A DNA stretch of 64,000 nt, taken from the NCBI RefSeq assembly GCF_022760955.1, contig NZ_JAKTNU010000011.1:1-64000 (forward strand), written 5' to 3'. Position numbers and translations under genes: made by a program. Under the pieces are notes generated by a model. That model saw only the letters and a program-made list of their open reading frames with translations. It was not told the origin of the DNA and ran no database searches. This document shows, in pieces, positions 19,199 through 27,594 of this stretch. This stretch comes from Thermus neutrinimicus (lineage in GTDB: Bacteria; Deinococcota; Deinococci; Deinococcales; Thermaceae). The number at the start of each line of letters is the position of its first letter. Position 1 is the stretch's first letter.

Positions 19199-20011
19199 GA
19201 CGTTTTCCGCAGGTGGGGGCCGGTCCTGGCGCACCACGATAACCTCCTCTGCCCGGATGCCCACCCAGGCCGTCTCCTCGGGCCGGGCCCAGGGGGGGAG
19301 GGAGAGGCGGAGGTGCACCCCATTGACCTCCACACCCCCAGGTCGGATACGGGCGGGAAACAGGTTTTCGTAGCCCAGCAGCCTGGCCACCAAGAGCTGG
19401 CTTGGGGCCGAGAACACTTCCTCCGGCGCTCCTTCCTGCAGGATGCTTCCCGGCCCCATCACCACCAGCCAGTCGGCCATGCGGGCCAGGATGGGGTCAT
19501 GGCTCACCGCCAGGGTGGGGATCCCTTCCCGGCGGATGAGCTCCACCAGCTCCCCCAGAACCTGGTCTTTGGTGAGGGGGTCCAAGGCGCTGGTGGGCTC
19601 ATCCAAAAGGAGCAGTTCTGGATTTCTGGCCAGGGCCCGGGCTAGGGCCACCCGTTGTCTCTGGCCGCCGGAGAGCTGGGCTGGGCGTTTGTGGGCGTGC
19701 TCCTCGAGGCCAACCCGCTCCAGGAGGGCCAAAGCCCTTGCCTTCCGGCTTCCTCCCGCAAGGGGAAAGGCCACGTTCTCCCAAGCGGTCATGTGGGGGA
19801 AGAGGGCCAGGTCCTGCGGCAGGTAGCCCACGGGCCGCCTTTCCGCGGGCAAGCCGCCGAAGGGGGTACCCTGGGCAGGTATGAGACCGGCCAGGGCCTT
19901 GAGGAGGGTGGTCTTGCCCACCCCGCTTTCCCCAAGGAGAACGGTAAAGCCCTGGATGCGAAAGCGGGCCTCGAGGAGAACGGGCTTTCTTATCAGGTAA
20001 TGGACTTCCAT
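19010..20011 (-). CDS. modC: Molybdate/tungstate ABC transporter ATP-binding protein
   Basis: The 333-residue ATPase has Walker A GESGVGKTT, signature LSGGQRQRVALA, Walker [13 protein letters not shown], and the switch His in AVSHD. A C-terminal TOBE-like domain (about 230-330) follows, as in ModC. Its start lies inside modB (19-nt overlap). Order modA-modB-modC on the minus strand. The 3' end is overlapped antisense by the 18569 gene. Confidence 0.92.
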   Translation of the reverse strand: MEVHYLIRKPVLLEARFRIQGFTVLLGESGVGKTTLLKALAGLIPAQGTPFGGLPAERRPVGYLPQDLALFPHMTAWENVAFPLAGGSRKARALALLERVGLEEHAHKRPAQLSGGQRQRVALARALARNPELLLLDEPTSALDPLTKDQVLGELVELIRREGIPTLAVSHDPILARMADWLVVMGPGSILQEGAPEEVFSAPSQLLVARLLGYENLFPARIRPGGVEVNGVHLRLSLPPWARPEETAWVGIRAEEVIVVRQDRPPPAENVLEGVLANLHPEGLAYRGVFQGAIHLQVLLPRHVQARLNLHPGQRLQVVLKPHYLHLMPGEAD

Positions 20012-20664
20012 GCGCGCCCCTTGGCCTCCAGGGTTCTTGCCGCCACCAGAAAGGCCAGGCTGAGGAAAAGAAGCACCAAGGCTGCTTTGGAAGCCTCCTC
20101 AAAGCGAAGGGCTTGCACCAGGTCGTAGATGTAGATGCTCACCATCTGGGTCTTGCCGGGGATGGAACCCCCCACCATCAGGACCACGCCAAACTCCCCC
20201 AGGGTGTGGGCGAAGGCCAGGAGGGTTCCGGAAAGGAGCCCTGGCCAGACCAGGGGTAAGACCACCTTGGCCCACACCTTGGGCTTGGGTGCCCCCAGGG
20301 TCCTGGCCACCTCCAGGAGGTTCCGGTCCAGGGCCAAAAAGGCCTCCCGGTAGGCGGTTAGGGCAAAGGGCAGGCTGAAGAGGACGCTGGCGAAAACCAG
20401 CCCCTCAAAGCGAAAGGCCCAGGAGAGGCCTGTGACCTTGTGCCAGGGGCCCTCAGGCCCCAAGAACAAGAGGACGTAGAAGCCCAACACCGTGGGGGGC
20501 AGGACCAGGGGCAGGAGAAAGATGGCCTCCAGGATGGCCTTTCCCGGGAAACGGCGAAAGGCCAGGGTCCAGGCCAGGGGAATGCCCAGGAGGAGAAGGA
20601 TTAGGGAGGCTACGAGGGCCACCTGGAGGGATAGGCTGAGGGCGGTAACGAAGAGGGGGTCCAT
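19993..20664 (-). CDS. modB: Molybdate/tungstate ABC transporter permease
   Basis: The 223-residue inner-membrane protein has about five transmembrane helices and the EAA-type cytoplasmic loop that docks on the ATPase (EVARTLGAPKPKVWAKVVLP). PLVLPPTVLGFY is characteristic of ModB. It starts 1 nt from the modA stop and overlaps modC by 19 nt. Confidence 0.94.
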   Translation of the reverse strand: MDPLFVTALSLSLQVALVASLILLLLGIPLAWTLAFRRFPGKAILEAIFLLPLVLPPTVLGFYVLLFLGPEGPWHKVTGLSWAFRFEGLVFASVLFSLPFALTAYREAFLALDRNLLEVARTLGAPKPKVWAKVVLPLVWPGLLSGTLLAFAHTLGEFGVVLMVGGSIPGKTQMVSIYIYDLVQALRFEEASKAALVLLFLSLAFLVAARTLEAKGRAWKSIT

Positions 20665-20665
20665 G

Positions 20666-21553
20666 CTACTCAGGTTTCTCGCCGGGCAGTAGGAACCCGT
20701 ACCGCTTGAAGGTAGCCCGGGCCTCAGGGCTTTCCACGAACCGGTAAAAGGCCATAACCTCGGGCCGCTTCCTTCCCTTCAGGATCACGTAGTCCTGTTC
20801 CAGGGTAAGGTGGCTCCCCAGGGGGGAAAGCCAATAGACCCCGGGTTTGGAAAGGCTTTCATGCACGGCAAGGGAGAGGGCCAGGATGCCGGCCTTGGTG
20901 GCGGTGAGGGCCAGCTGGGCCGTGTGGGAGATGTTTTCCCCGTACACGAACTCGAAGCTGGGCTTCCCCTGCCTTAAGGGACTTGCGTCCCAGTAGGCCT
21001 CCACCCCGCGGGTAAGCTCCTCCCAAGGGATTTCTTCCCAGGAAAGGCTAGCAAAAGGTTTCTTTAAACCCGGGATGGAAACGTCGGGGCGGCGCTTAAG
21101 CAGGCCGAGATGTTCCAGGAGGGTGACGGCAGCCCGGCCGTAAGGGGCGTGCACGGGGTTGGCGATGGCGAGCCGGGTGATCCTGGGGTCCTTGAGGGCC
21201 TCGGGGCTTGGCTTAAGGCCCAGGCTCCGATCCAGCCAGATCACCATGCGCCCTATGGCGTAGGGCTTGCGGGTGTTGGGTTCAGCAAGCCCTTTTTCCT
21301 CGAGGAGCTGGGGATAGATCTTTTCGGCGGAAAAAAAGATGTCGGCCTCGAGGCCCTGGGTGAGCTGGGTGTAGAACTTACCCGAGGAACCAAAGCTTAG
21401 CGAAACCCGGATCGCGGGATTCTTGGCTTCAAACGCTTGGGCCACTTCCTTCAAGGCATACTGCAGATCCGCTGCCGCCACTACCTGCACGGTTTCCTGT
21501 GCCCAAGCAGAAATTCCAAGAACCGCTGCTAGAACCACAAGGGATTTTCTCAT
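20666..21553 (-). CDS. modA: Molybdate/tungstate-binding periplasmic protein
   Basis: From the ATG at 21553 (AGGAGG ribosome site just upstream) the protein is 295 residues, with a signal peptide ending near ISAWAQ. ModA hallmarks are VVAAADLQYAL, the oxyanion-binding FGSSGKFYTQL, and ANPVHAPYGRAA. The C-terminal part is somewhat longer than in enterobacterial ModA. The ligand could be molybdate, tungstate or both. An in-frame upstream extension runs into the GC-rich leader and has no ribosome site. Confidence 0.92.
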   Translation of the reverse strand: MRKSLVVLAAVLGISAWAQETVQVVAAADLQYALKEVAQAFEAKNPAIRVSLSFGSSGKFYTQLTQGLEADIFFSAEKIYPQLLEEKGLAEPNTRKPYAIGRMVIWLDRSLGLKPSPEALKDPRITRLAIANPVHAPYGRAAVTLLEHLGLLKRRPDVSIPGLKKPFASLSWEEIPWEELTRGVEAYWDASPLRQGKPSFEFVYGENISHTAQLALTATKAGILALSLAVHESLSKPGVYWLSPLGSHLTLEQDYVILKGRKRPEVMAFYRFVESPEARATFKRYGFLLPGEKPE

Positions 21554-21747
21554 GTCTACCTCCTTTGCAACCGCGGCAGGCGGCGGGGTTGCCCCCGACA
21601 CCCCGGGGCTTGAAGCCCGGCCCGGAAGGCCCAGGGGGTCTATCCGGGCTCGGAGGCTAGGGGGATGTTAGCCTGGGGGTTCATCCCCTGTCAACCTGAG
21701 GCTTGGGGTTGCATAAGTTTGCAAGGGTGCGGTATGCTATAGGCCTC
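21554..21747. promoter_or_regulatory. Divergent modA/argF control region with structured modA leader
   Basis: On the minus strand TTGACA (21694-21689), an 18-nt spacer and TAACAT (21670-21665) form a good modA promoter, giving a leader of about 100 nt. The leader is very GC-rich and self-complementary, for example around 21601-21620 where GGGCTT faces AAGCCC. On the plus strand TATGCT (21733-21738) with TTGCAT at 21709-21714 (18-nt spacer) forms the argF promoter, 9 nt from its ATG. Confidence 0.6.
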
Positions 21748-22653
21748 ATGGCGGGAGACGCCCTCACCCGGCCCAAGAATCTTTTGGACTTCTCGGCCTA
21801 CGGCCGACAGGAGATCGAGGCGGTTTTGGCCTTGGCGGAGAGGCTGAAAAGGGAGCGCTACCGCGGGGATGACCTTAGGGGAAAGGTCTTGGCCCTTCTC
21901 TTTGAGAAGCCTTCCCTGCGCACCCGCACCACCCTCGAGGTGGCCATGCTCCACCTGGGAGGGCATGCCGTCTACCTGGACCAGAAACAGGTGGGGATCG
22001 GCGAGCGGGAGCCTGTGAGGGACATAGCCAAGAACCTGGAGCGCTTCGTGGAGGGGATTGCCGCCCGCGTATACCGGCACGGGACCGTGGAGGAACTGGC
22101 CCGCCACGCCCGCATTCCGGTGATCAATGCCCTTTCTGACCGGGCCCACCCCTTGCAGGCCCTGGCGGACCTCCTCACCTTGAAGGAGGCCTTCGGGGGA
22201 TGGGAGGGCCTCGAGGTGGCCTGGGTGGGGGATGGGAATAACGTGTTGAACTCCCTCCTCGAGGTGGCTTCCCTGGTGGGCCTTAGGGTGCGGGTGGCCA
22301 CGCCAAGGGGGTACGAGCCGGATCCTGGCCTTTTGCAAAAGGCAGGGGCCTTTCTCACCCACGATCCCAGGGAGGCCGCCTTGGGAGCCCATGCCCTCTA
22401 CACCGATGTCTGGACCAGCATGGGCCAGGAGGCGGAGAGGGAAAAACGCCTGAGGGACTTTGATGGCTTCCAGGTAAACGGGGAACTGTTGCGCCTTTTA
22501 CGTCCCGAGGGCATCTTCCTCCACTGCCTTCCGGCCCACTATGGGGAGGAAACCACGGAGGAGGCGGTGCACGGGCGGCAGAGCCGGGTCTTTGACCAGG
22601 CGGAAAACCGCCTCCACACCGCTAAGGCCGTCCTCCTGCGCCTGCTAAGCTAG
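21748..22653 (+). CDS. argF: Ornithine carbamoyltransferase
   Basis: This cytosolic arginine-pathway enzyme makes citrulline from ornithine and carbamoyl phosphate. The 301-residue protein has the carbamoyl-phosphate site KPSLRTRTT near 57-65, the HPLQALADL block, ornithine-site DVWTSMGQE, and the HCLPAHYG loop. The ATG at 21748 fits family N-termini (MAGDALTRPKNLLDF). It is near-leaderless: TATGCT ends 9 nt upstream and there is no ribosome site. Its penultimate sense codon CTA and stop TAG contribute to a -10 box for the next gene. Confidence 0.96.
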   Translation: MAGDALTRPKNLLDFSAYGRQEIEAVLALAERLKRERYRGDDLRGKVLALLFEKPSLRTRTTLEVAMLHLGGHAVYLDQKQVGIGEREPVRDIAKNLERFVEGIAARVYRHGTVEELARHARIPVINALSDRAHPLQALADLLTLKEAFGGWEGLEVAWVGDGNNVLNSLLEVASLVGLRVRVATPRGYEPDPGLLQKAGAFLTHDPREAALGAHALYTDVWTSMGQEAEREKRLRDFDGFQVNGELLRLLRPEGIFLHCLPAHYGEETTEEAVHGRQSRVFDQAENRLHTAKAVLLRLLS

Positions 22654-22657
22654 GGGT

Positions 22658-23011
22658 ATGGTCCGGCCTTTCCGCTTTTACCTCGAGGGGTTTCCACAGC
22701 TTCCCCTGCCCGAGCGGGGTATGGAGCTTTTGAGGGGAGAGACCCACCAAATGGCACCGATAGGATCCCGCCCTGCGGATCCAGGGGATCGCTGGGCAGA
22801 GGGGGTCCTGCGCATCCTCTCAGGTGGGGCCCGGGTACCGCCGCAGGGTCCTTTGGATAGCCCACCAGAGACCCATCTGGAGCCCCATATCCTTCTTTGC
22901 CAGGGGAAGGATTACCGGGAGCGCTATCCCGGTCCGGATGAGGGGGTACAGGGATCAACCCAAGGCCGCCTCTTGGCCTTCCCTGGCCTCCCTTTGGAGG
23001 TGCCGTGGTAA
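22658..23011 (+). CDS. Hypothetical protein between argF and argC
   Basis: The 117-residue frame lies 4 nt after argF and overlaps argC by 7 nt. It begins MVRPFRFYLEGFPQLPL and is rich in Pro, Gly and charged residues, without membrane segments or motifs I recognise. Supporting signs are TAAGCT ending exactly 6 nt before its ATG, an in-phase CTCGAG (Leu-Glu) word, and tight packing in an arginine operon. A role in arginine synthesis or its regulation is only inferred from position. Confidence 0.65.
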   Translation: MVRPFRFYLEGFPQLPLPERGMELLRGETHQMAPIGSRPADPGDRWAEGVLRILSGGARVPPQGPLDSPPETHLEPHILLCQGKDYRERYPGPDEGVQGSTQGRLLAFPGLPLEVPW

Positions 23012-24051
23012 GGGTGGGGATCATCGGGGCCTCGGGGTATGGGGGAGGGGAACTGATCCGCCTCCTCAAGGCCCATCCCGGGGTGGAGTTGGTGGGGTTT
23101 AGCAGCCGCAAACACGAGGGGAAACCCCTTGCCGCCGCCTGGCCCCAGTTATGGGATGGGGAGCTTTTTGCTTCCCTGGAGGAGGTTCTGGAGCGGGCAG
23201 AGGTGGTCTTTTTGGCCTTGCCCAATGGGCTTGCCATGGAGCTCGCCCCCCGGGCCTTGGGGGAGGGCAAGCGGGTCATAGACCTCTCCGGGGACTTCCG
23301 GCTTCCCCCGGAGGTTTACGAGTCCTGGTACGGGATCCCCCACAGGAGCCCAGGGCTTTACCGGGAGGCGGTCTACGGCCTTCCCGAACTGCATCGGGAG
23401 GAGCTAGGGGAGGCCCGTCTGGTGGCCAACCCCGGGTGTTACGTGACGGCCACCACCTTGGCCCTGGCCCCTCTGGCGGCGGAGGGTGTCTTGCGGGGAG
23501 CCTTCGTGGTGGGCCTTAGCGGGGTTTCCGGGGCGGGTAGGGAAGGGGAGGGTACCTTCTTTGCCGAGGTGAACGAGAACCTCAAGCCCTACAAGGTGGG
23601 GGGCGTTCACCGCCACATTCCGGAGATGGAGAGAAACCTGGGCCGCCTTTTGGCCCAGGGGCGTCCGGTGCGCACCCATGGGCCCCTGGGAGAGGTGCGC
23701 CTCTCCTTTGTCCCCCACCTGGTGCCCATGACCCGGGGCATCCTGGTCACGGTGGAGGCGGCGGTGGAGGGAAGTTGGAGCCAAAAGGCCTTGGACGAGC
23801 TTTACCAGGACTTCTACGCGCGGGAGCCTTTTGTGCGGATCACTTTGGCCTTGCCGGAGACCAAGGGTACCTATGCTTCCAACCGGGTGGATGTGAAACC
23901 CCTTTATGAGGCGAGGACGGGGCGCGTGATGGTGTTTGCCGCCTTAGATAACCTGGTGAAGGGGATGGCGGGGCAGGCGGTGCAAAACCTGAACCTGATG
24001 CTGGGTTTGCCTGAGGAGACCGCGCTTCCCAAGGAGGGCATATGGCCATAA
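23005..24051 (+). CDS. argC: N-acetyl-gamma-glutamyl-phosphate reductase
   Basis: This NADPH-dependent third step of arginine synthesis is 348 residues long. [18 protein letters not shown] forms the nucleotide-binding loop at the N-terminus, the catalytic cysteine is in ANPGCYVTA, and the conserved His is in [10 protein letters not shown]. The GTG at 23005 has GGAGG at 22996-23000. Thermus also has a LysY paralogue for lysine; the argF/argJ context favours ArgC here. It overlaps argJ by 10 nt. Confidence 0.94.
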   Translation: MVRVGIIGASGYGGGELIRLLKAHPGVELVGFSSRKHEGKPLAAAWPQLWDGELFASLEEVLERAEVVFLALPNGLAMELAPRALGEGKRVIDLSGDFRLPPEVYESWYGIPHRSPGLYREAVYGLPELHREELGEARLVANPGCYVTATTLALAPLAAEGVLRGAFVVGLSGVSGAGREGEGTFFAEVNENLKPYKVGGVHRHIPEMERNLGRLLAQGRPVRTHGPLGEVRLSFVPHLVPMTRGILVTVEAAVEGSWSQKALDELYQDFYAREPFVRITLALPETKGTYASNRVDVKPLYEARTGRVMVFAALDNLVKGMAGQAVQNLNLMLGLPEETALPKEGIWP

Positions 24052-25187
24052 GGCTTCCCCGGGGTTTTCGCGCCGGGGCTACCCGGGCGGGCATCAAGCC
24101 TTCCGGAAAGCCCGATCTCGCCTTGTTGGTTTCCGGTCTTCCCGCTTCCTGGGCCTATGTGGCCACGCAGAACCGGGCTGCTGCCCCTTGCGTTCATCGG
24201 GGCAGGGCCCTTTACGCCCAGGCTAGGGCCTTGCGGGCGGTGGTGGTCAATGCGGGCAACGCCAACTGTGCCACCGGGGAGCAGGGCTTTTGGGATGATC
24301 GGCGTATGGCCGAGGCCGCTGCCTTGCGCCTGGGGGTTTCCGTGGAAGAGGTCTTGACCGCCTCCACAGGGGTTATCGGCGTTCCTCTGCCCGTGGAAAA
24401 GGTGGAGGCGGGGTTGCCCCAGATAGAACTCGCCCCCTATGCCGATGCCTTTGCCGAGGCCATCCTCACCACCGATCTGGTTCCCAAGGTGGCTGAGGCC
24501 GAGGTGGAGGGGGCGAGGATCGTGGGCATGGCCAAGGGAAGCGGGATGATTCACCCCAACATGGCCACCATGCTGGCCTTCTTGGTGACGGATGCCGCTT
24601 TGCCCCAGGAGGCCTTGAGGGAGGCCTGGCGAGGCATCGTGGACCGCACCTTCAACCAGGTGACCGTGGACGGGGACACCTCCACCAACGATCTCGCCCT
24701 GGTGATGGCGAACGGGGCCCATGGGGCGGTGCCCCTCGAGGCCTTCCTCCCCGCCCTGGAGGAAGTGGCCCGCGAGCTGGCGCGTAAAATCGCCCGGGAC
24801 GGGGAGGGAGCCACCAAGCTCATGACCGTGCGGGTGGTGGGGGCGGCCACGGAGGAGGAGGCCAGGCGGGTGGCTAGGGCCATAGCGGGAAGTGCCCTCT
24901 GGAAAGCGGCCCTCTACGGTAATGACCCCAACTGGGGCCGCATTCTGGCCGCTCTGGGGAATTCCGGGGCCCGTTTTGACCCCTTGAGGGTGCGTATCCA
25001 GGTGCAAGGGATTCCCCTTTACGCCGGGGGTGCCCTTCCCTTTGACCGGGAGGCGGCCAGCCAGGCCATGCGCTCCGAAGAGGTGGAAATCCTGGTGGAG
25101 CTTCAGGAGGGAAAGGGGGAGGGTGTGGCCTGGGGGTGTGACTTGACGGAAGGTTATGTTAGAATTAATGCCCTTTATATGACATAA
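24042..25187 (+). CDS. argJ: Glutamate N-acetyltransferase / ornithine acetyltransferase
   Basis: ArgJ transfers acetyl between N-acetylornithine and glutamate, closing the cyclic arginine pathway; many members also use acetyl-CoA. The 381-residue precursor contains the autocleavage site in [14 protein letters not shown], where the Thr becomes the N-terminal nucleophile of the beta chain, and [10 protein letters not shown] downstream. [11 protein letters not shown] lies in the alpha chain and [13 protein letters not shown] near the C-terminus. The start lies inside argC. No terminator follows before the next promoter at 25196. Confidence 0.95.
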   Translation: MAIRLPRGFRAGATRAGIKPSGKPDLALLVSGLPASWAYVATQNRAAAPCVHRGRALYAQARALRAVVVNAGNANCATGEQGFWDDRRMAEAAALRLGVSVEEVLTASTGVIGVPLPVEKVEAGLPQIELAPYADAFAEAILTTDLVPKVAEAEVEGARIVGMAKGSGMIHPNMATMLAFLVTDAALPQEALREAWRGIVDRTFNQVTVDGDTSTNDLALVMANGAHGAVPLEAFLPALEEVARELARKIARDGEGATKLMTVRVVGAATEEEARRVARAIAGSALWKAALYGNDPNWGRILAALGNSGARFDPLRVRIQVQGIPLYAGGALPFDREAASQAMRSEEVEILVELQEGKGEGVAWGCDLTEGYVRINALYMT

Positions 25188-25195
25188 CTTCATGA

Positions 25196-25224
25196 TTGAC
25201 ATTTCCGACAGCACTTGATAACCT
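25196..25224 (+). promoter_or_regulatory. Promoter of the small outer-membrane protein gene
   Basis: TTGACA (25196-25201), a 17-nt spacer and TAACCT (25219-25224) form a near-ideal promoter within an unusually AT-rich stretch. The predicted start is about 25231, exactly where a perfect hairpin begins. Confidence 0.75.
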
Positions 25225-25230
25225 TAACGT

Positions 25231-25257
25231 GAACAAGCTCTAAAGCAGAGCTTGTTC
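25231..25257 (+). promoter_or_regulatory. 5'-terminal mRNA hairpin
   Basis: A perfect 11-bp inverted repeat (25231-25241 with 25247-25257) closes a 5-nt loop. No T-run follows, so it is not a terminator. It ends 16 nt before the ATG, with the GGGAGG ribosome site (25262-25267) free downstream. Its 5' base coincides with the predicted transcription start, as in mRNAs protected from 5'-dependent decay. Confidence 0.7.
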
Positions 25258-25273
25258 GGAAGGGAGGTTAGGA

Positions 25274-25732
25274 ATGAAGAAGCTTATCCTAGGTGGTCTC
25301 GTGGCTTTGGGGTTGGCGTTGGCGCAAGCGCCCTATGTAGGTGGTCACGTGGGACTTTTTGGGGGCTCCGGCGTGAACCTCTTCAATGGGGGGATCCACG
25401 CGGGGGTTGGTTTGTCAGGGGGCCTCGAAGTGCGGGGTGGGGTTGACTTCACCCCTACCATGGGCGTTGTTATTACCGGCGTTAGCGCCGATCTTTTGCT
25501 GAACCTGAACATGACGGGCTCCCCGGTTCTTCCTTATGCGGGTTTAGGTGGCAACCTGTGGCTTCTTCCTGGTGGAAATAACTCTTTTGGCATTCACGGG
25601 ACGCTGGGCCTTAAGTACCCTATTGTCGGCGTTCCTGTGGTGCCTTTCCTGGAGGTGCAACCAGCGTATGCCTTTGGGGGAGGAGGTAGCTTTGTCTACT
25701 ACCTGAAGCTTGGGGCTAACTACGGCTTCTAG
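25274..25732 (+). CDS. Small outer-membrane beta-barrel-like protein
   Basis: The 152-residue precursor has a signal peptide (MKKLILGGLVALGLALAQA) and a Gly-rich mature part made of alternating hydrophobic/polar stretches that could form an eight-stranded barrel (VGGHVGLFGG, GIHAGVGLSG, LPYAGLGGNL, YYLKLGANYGF). The C-terminal Phe after an aromatic-rich strand is a typical BAM recognition end. Codons are less GC-biased than in neighbours. A strong promoter and 5' hairpin suggest high expression. The function is unknown; a structural or pore protein is plausible. Confidence 0.75.
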   Translation: MKKLILGGLVALGLALAQAPYVGGHVGLFGGSGVNLFNGGIHAGVGLSGGLEVRGGVDFTPTMGVVITGVSADLLLNLNMTGSPVLPYAGLGGNLWLLPGGNNSFGIHGTLGLKYPIVGVPVVPFLEVQPAYAFGGGGSFVYYLKLGANYGF

Positions 25733-25755
25733 CAGAGGAGGGTAAGATTGGGGGG

Positions 25756-26328
25756 ATGCGCTGGCATCCCCTCGTCTTACTCATATTGCTCGCCTCTTGT
25801 AGCCGGCCTGACACGTCTTCCCCTGAGGTGGGGCTTACCGAGCCCTTGGGCGGAGCGGTGGCCCCAGGAAGGGAGGTCAGGGTCCAGGGCTACGCTTTTG
25901 ATCCCATAGGGGTGGCGAGCGTAAAGGTGAATGGGCGCGAGATCTTGCCCTCTGAGGAGGCGGGTAAGCGCTTGGTTCAGTTTCGTTTCCGCCTGCAGGC
26001 TCCGGCTTCTGGGAAGGTGGAGCTTTTGCTACAAGCAGAGGACGTCCGGGGGAACCGGGGAGAGAAGAGGGTGCCCTTGGTGTTGGATGCGTCCCCGCCC
26101 CGCATCGTGGTGGAGCGATGGGAGCGGGAAGGGGATCTATACCACGTTTACGGGCGGGTGGAGGACAATGTGCAGGTGGACCGGGTGGTGGTCCAGGTGG
26201 GTGGCCGTTTCGTCCCCCTATCCTTGCCTAAGGAGCCCTCGGTGGCCTTTTCCGCAGAGGTGCCCGCGGGGGCTATAGTGGTGGCGGTGGATGCTGCTGG
26301 GAACCGTACCAGCCGGCACGTTCCATAA
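25756..26328 (+). CDS. Lipoprotein with Ig/cadherin-like fold
   Basis: The 190-residue protein begins with a lipoprotein signal ending in the lipobox LLASC (Cys about residue 15). The rest is beta-rich with two Ig-like repeats: PLGGAVAPGREVRVQGYA... and SPPRIVVERWEREGDLYHVY, each with the DxxG-type loops of bacterial Ig domains (VKVNGREI, AVDAAGNRT). It starts 23 nt after the barrel gene and may share its transcript. An envelope structural or sensing role is likely; no catalytic motif is seen. Confidence 0.75.
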   Translation: MRWHPLVLLILLASCSRPDTSSPEVGLTEPLGGAVAPGREVRVQGYAFDPIGVASVKVNGREILPSEEAGKRLVQFRFRLQAPASGKVELLLQAEDVRGNRGEKRVPLVLDASPPRIVVERWEREGDLYHVYGRVEDNVQVDRVVVQVGGRFVPLSLPKEPSVAFSAEVPAGAIVVAVDAAGNRTSRHVP

Positions 26329-26343
26329 GGGGCGGGGTATGAT

Positions 26344-26637
26344 ATGCTCCTTGGGGTTATGGGGCGGAACGGCGACACCTTGGCGGATCTAGCCCGGGCT
26401 TTAAGGGGAACTCCCCTCGAGGCCAGCCAGGCTTCCAGGTTCCGCGAGATCGCCAGGCTTCTCCACCGGCTTCCCCCAGGGCGCGAGCGGGATGGACTTT
26501 TGGCGGTGGCCTATCTGAAGCTCTACCAGCTTTTGGGCCAGGAGGAGGATTACCTGAAGGGCTATAGCTACGGGCGCACGGCAAAGCTGGAGCCTGTGCG
26601 CCTTTTGGGCGAGCGGCTAGCGGAGGGGAAGCGGTGA
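26344..26637 (+). CDS. Small helical protein, function unknown
   Basis: The 97-residue frame encodes a charged, mostly alpha-helical protein (TLADLARALRG, EIARLLHRLPPGRERDGL, YLKLYQLLGQEEDYLKGYSY), faintly TPR-like. A TATGAT box at 26338-26343 directly abuts the ATG at 26344, so if it is the promoter the used start may be ATG 26359 (MGRNGDTLADL), 9 nt into the transcript. It overlaps the next gene by 4 nt. Confidence 0.6.
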   Translation: MLLGVMGRNGDTLADLARALRGTPLEASQASRFREIARLLHRLPPGRERDGLLAVAYLKLYQLLGQEEDYLKGYSYGRTAKLEPVRLLGERLAEGKR

Positions 26638-27071
26638 GGGAACTCTTGGGTTTGCTGGCGGTTTGGAGCATTGTGCTTTCCGGGTTAGCCCTGGTGACAG
26701 GGGTCATCCTGATCAAGAGGGGAAACCGGGTCGCCCACCATCGGGCCATGTTGACGGCTACTTCTTTAGCCCTCCTTTTTCTGGTGTTTTACCTGGCCAA
26801 GTGGGTCCTCCACGGCACCACCACTTACGGGGGGCCGGAGGCTTTTCGGGGGGCTTACTACCTCCTGCTAATCAGCCACACCCTCCTGGCCACCCTGAAC
26901 GGACCCCTGGCCCTTTATGTGATTTGGCGGGCTTTTAGGGGGGAGTTTGTTCTGCACAAGCGTTGGGCCAAGGTGCTGGTGCCCATCTGGCTCTACGTGG
27001 CGGTATCGGGTTGGATTATTTATGTGGTGCTGAAGCGGTACGGGGTAGAAACGGGAACTATCGCTTTCTAG
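26634..27071 (+). CDS. DUF420-family membrane protein
   Basis: The 145-residue protein has four transmembrane helices and conserved histidines at helix ends (RVAHHRAML, WVLHGTTTYGG, LISHTLLA, VLHKRWAK). This layout matches DUF420 proteins, which often sit near haem-copper oxidase or cytochrome assembly genes. No oxidase gene is present here. The start overlaps the upstream gene, and the 3' end overlaps the convergent minC by 14 nt. Confidence 0.8.
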   Translation: MRELLGLLAVWSIVLSGLALVTGVILIKRGNRVAHHRAMLTATSLALLFLVFYLAKWVLHGTTTYGGPEAFRGAYYLLLISHTLLATLNGPLALYVIWRAFRGEFVLHKRWAKVLVPIWLYVAVSGWIIYVVLKRYGVETGTIAF

Positions 27072-27585
27072 CCGGCTCCACCACGATCTTTCCTTCCTGG
27101 ACCCGGGCGATCTCAGGGCCCTGCGTGCCCTGCCCCTCCGGTGCTTGGGCCAAGTGGGGGCCGATGCGTACCTGCTTGGCGGCCAGCTCCAGGGCGAAGA
27201 TGAAACGCTCCTCGTCGCCCCCCGCTCCCGCGTGGGCCAAACCCCGCAGCTTGCCCACCACGATCACGTCCCCCCCCGCCACCACCTCGGCCCCGGGGTT
27301 CACGTCGCCCAGGACCACCACCGTGCCGGGATGTTCCACCCGTTCGCCGGAACGCAGGGTCTTGCTGAGGACCAGGGTGCCGGCGGGAAGGCGGTTTCTG
27401 GGGGGAATCAGGACGAGGGGCCGGCCAAGCTCCAGCAGGGCTTGGAGCGCGTCCCGAGGCACGGGCCCGGCCACTTCCACCTCGAGGGGAAGACCTTCCG
27501 GTAGCTGGAGGTTTTGGATTTCTTCCGGGGTTTCCCCCCCGTCCAGGCGCAGGGCTAGGGCTTTGGGGGTGGCGCGAAGCCGCAT
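27058..27585 (-). CDS. minC: Septum site-determining protein MinC
   Basis: MinC inhibits FtsZ ring formation away from mid-cell. The 175-residue protein is at the short end for the family. The C-terminal beta-helix domain is clear (GTVVVLGDVNPGAEVVAGGD, KLRGLAHAGAGGDEERFIFA), including the RxxG-type MinD-contact region. The N-terminal domain (about 1-65) is small and divergent. minD and minE are not in this window. It is the last gene of the deoC-to-minC minus-strand cluster, 9 nt after mrdA. Confidence 0.92.
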   Translation of the reverse strand: MRLRATPKALALRLDGGETPEEIQNLQLPEGLPLEVEVAGPVPRDALQALLELGRPLVLIPPRNRLPAGTLVLSKTLRSGERVEHPGTVVVLGDVNPGAEVVAGGDVIVVGKLRGLAHAGAGGDEERFIFALELAAKQVRIGPHLAQAPEGQGTQGPEIARVQEGKIVVEPARKR

Positions 27586-27594
27586 GGGGCTATT

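Noticed and set aside
21554-21702. Molybdenum-cofactor riboswitch in the modA leader
   Set aside because: I could not fit the conserved core; only a generic structured leader is reported.
23904-25214. 436-codon antisense frame across argJ
   Set aside because: Composition is shadow-like (His/Gly/Pro-rich) and argJ with its cleavage motif fully explains the DNA.
26338-26346. TATGAT as a leaderless -10 for the 26344 gene
   Set aside because: The box abuts the ATG directly, so transcription would begin after it; only ATG 26359 could use this promoter.
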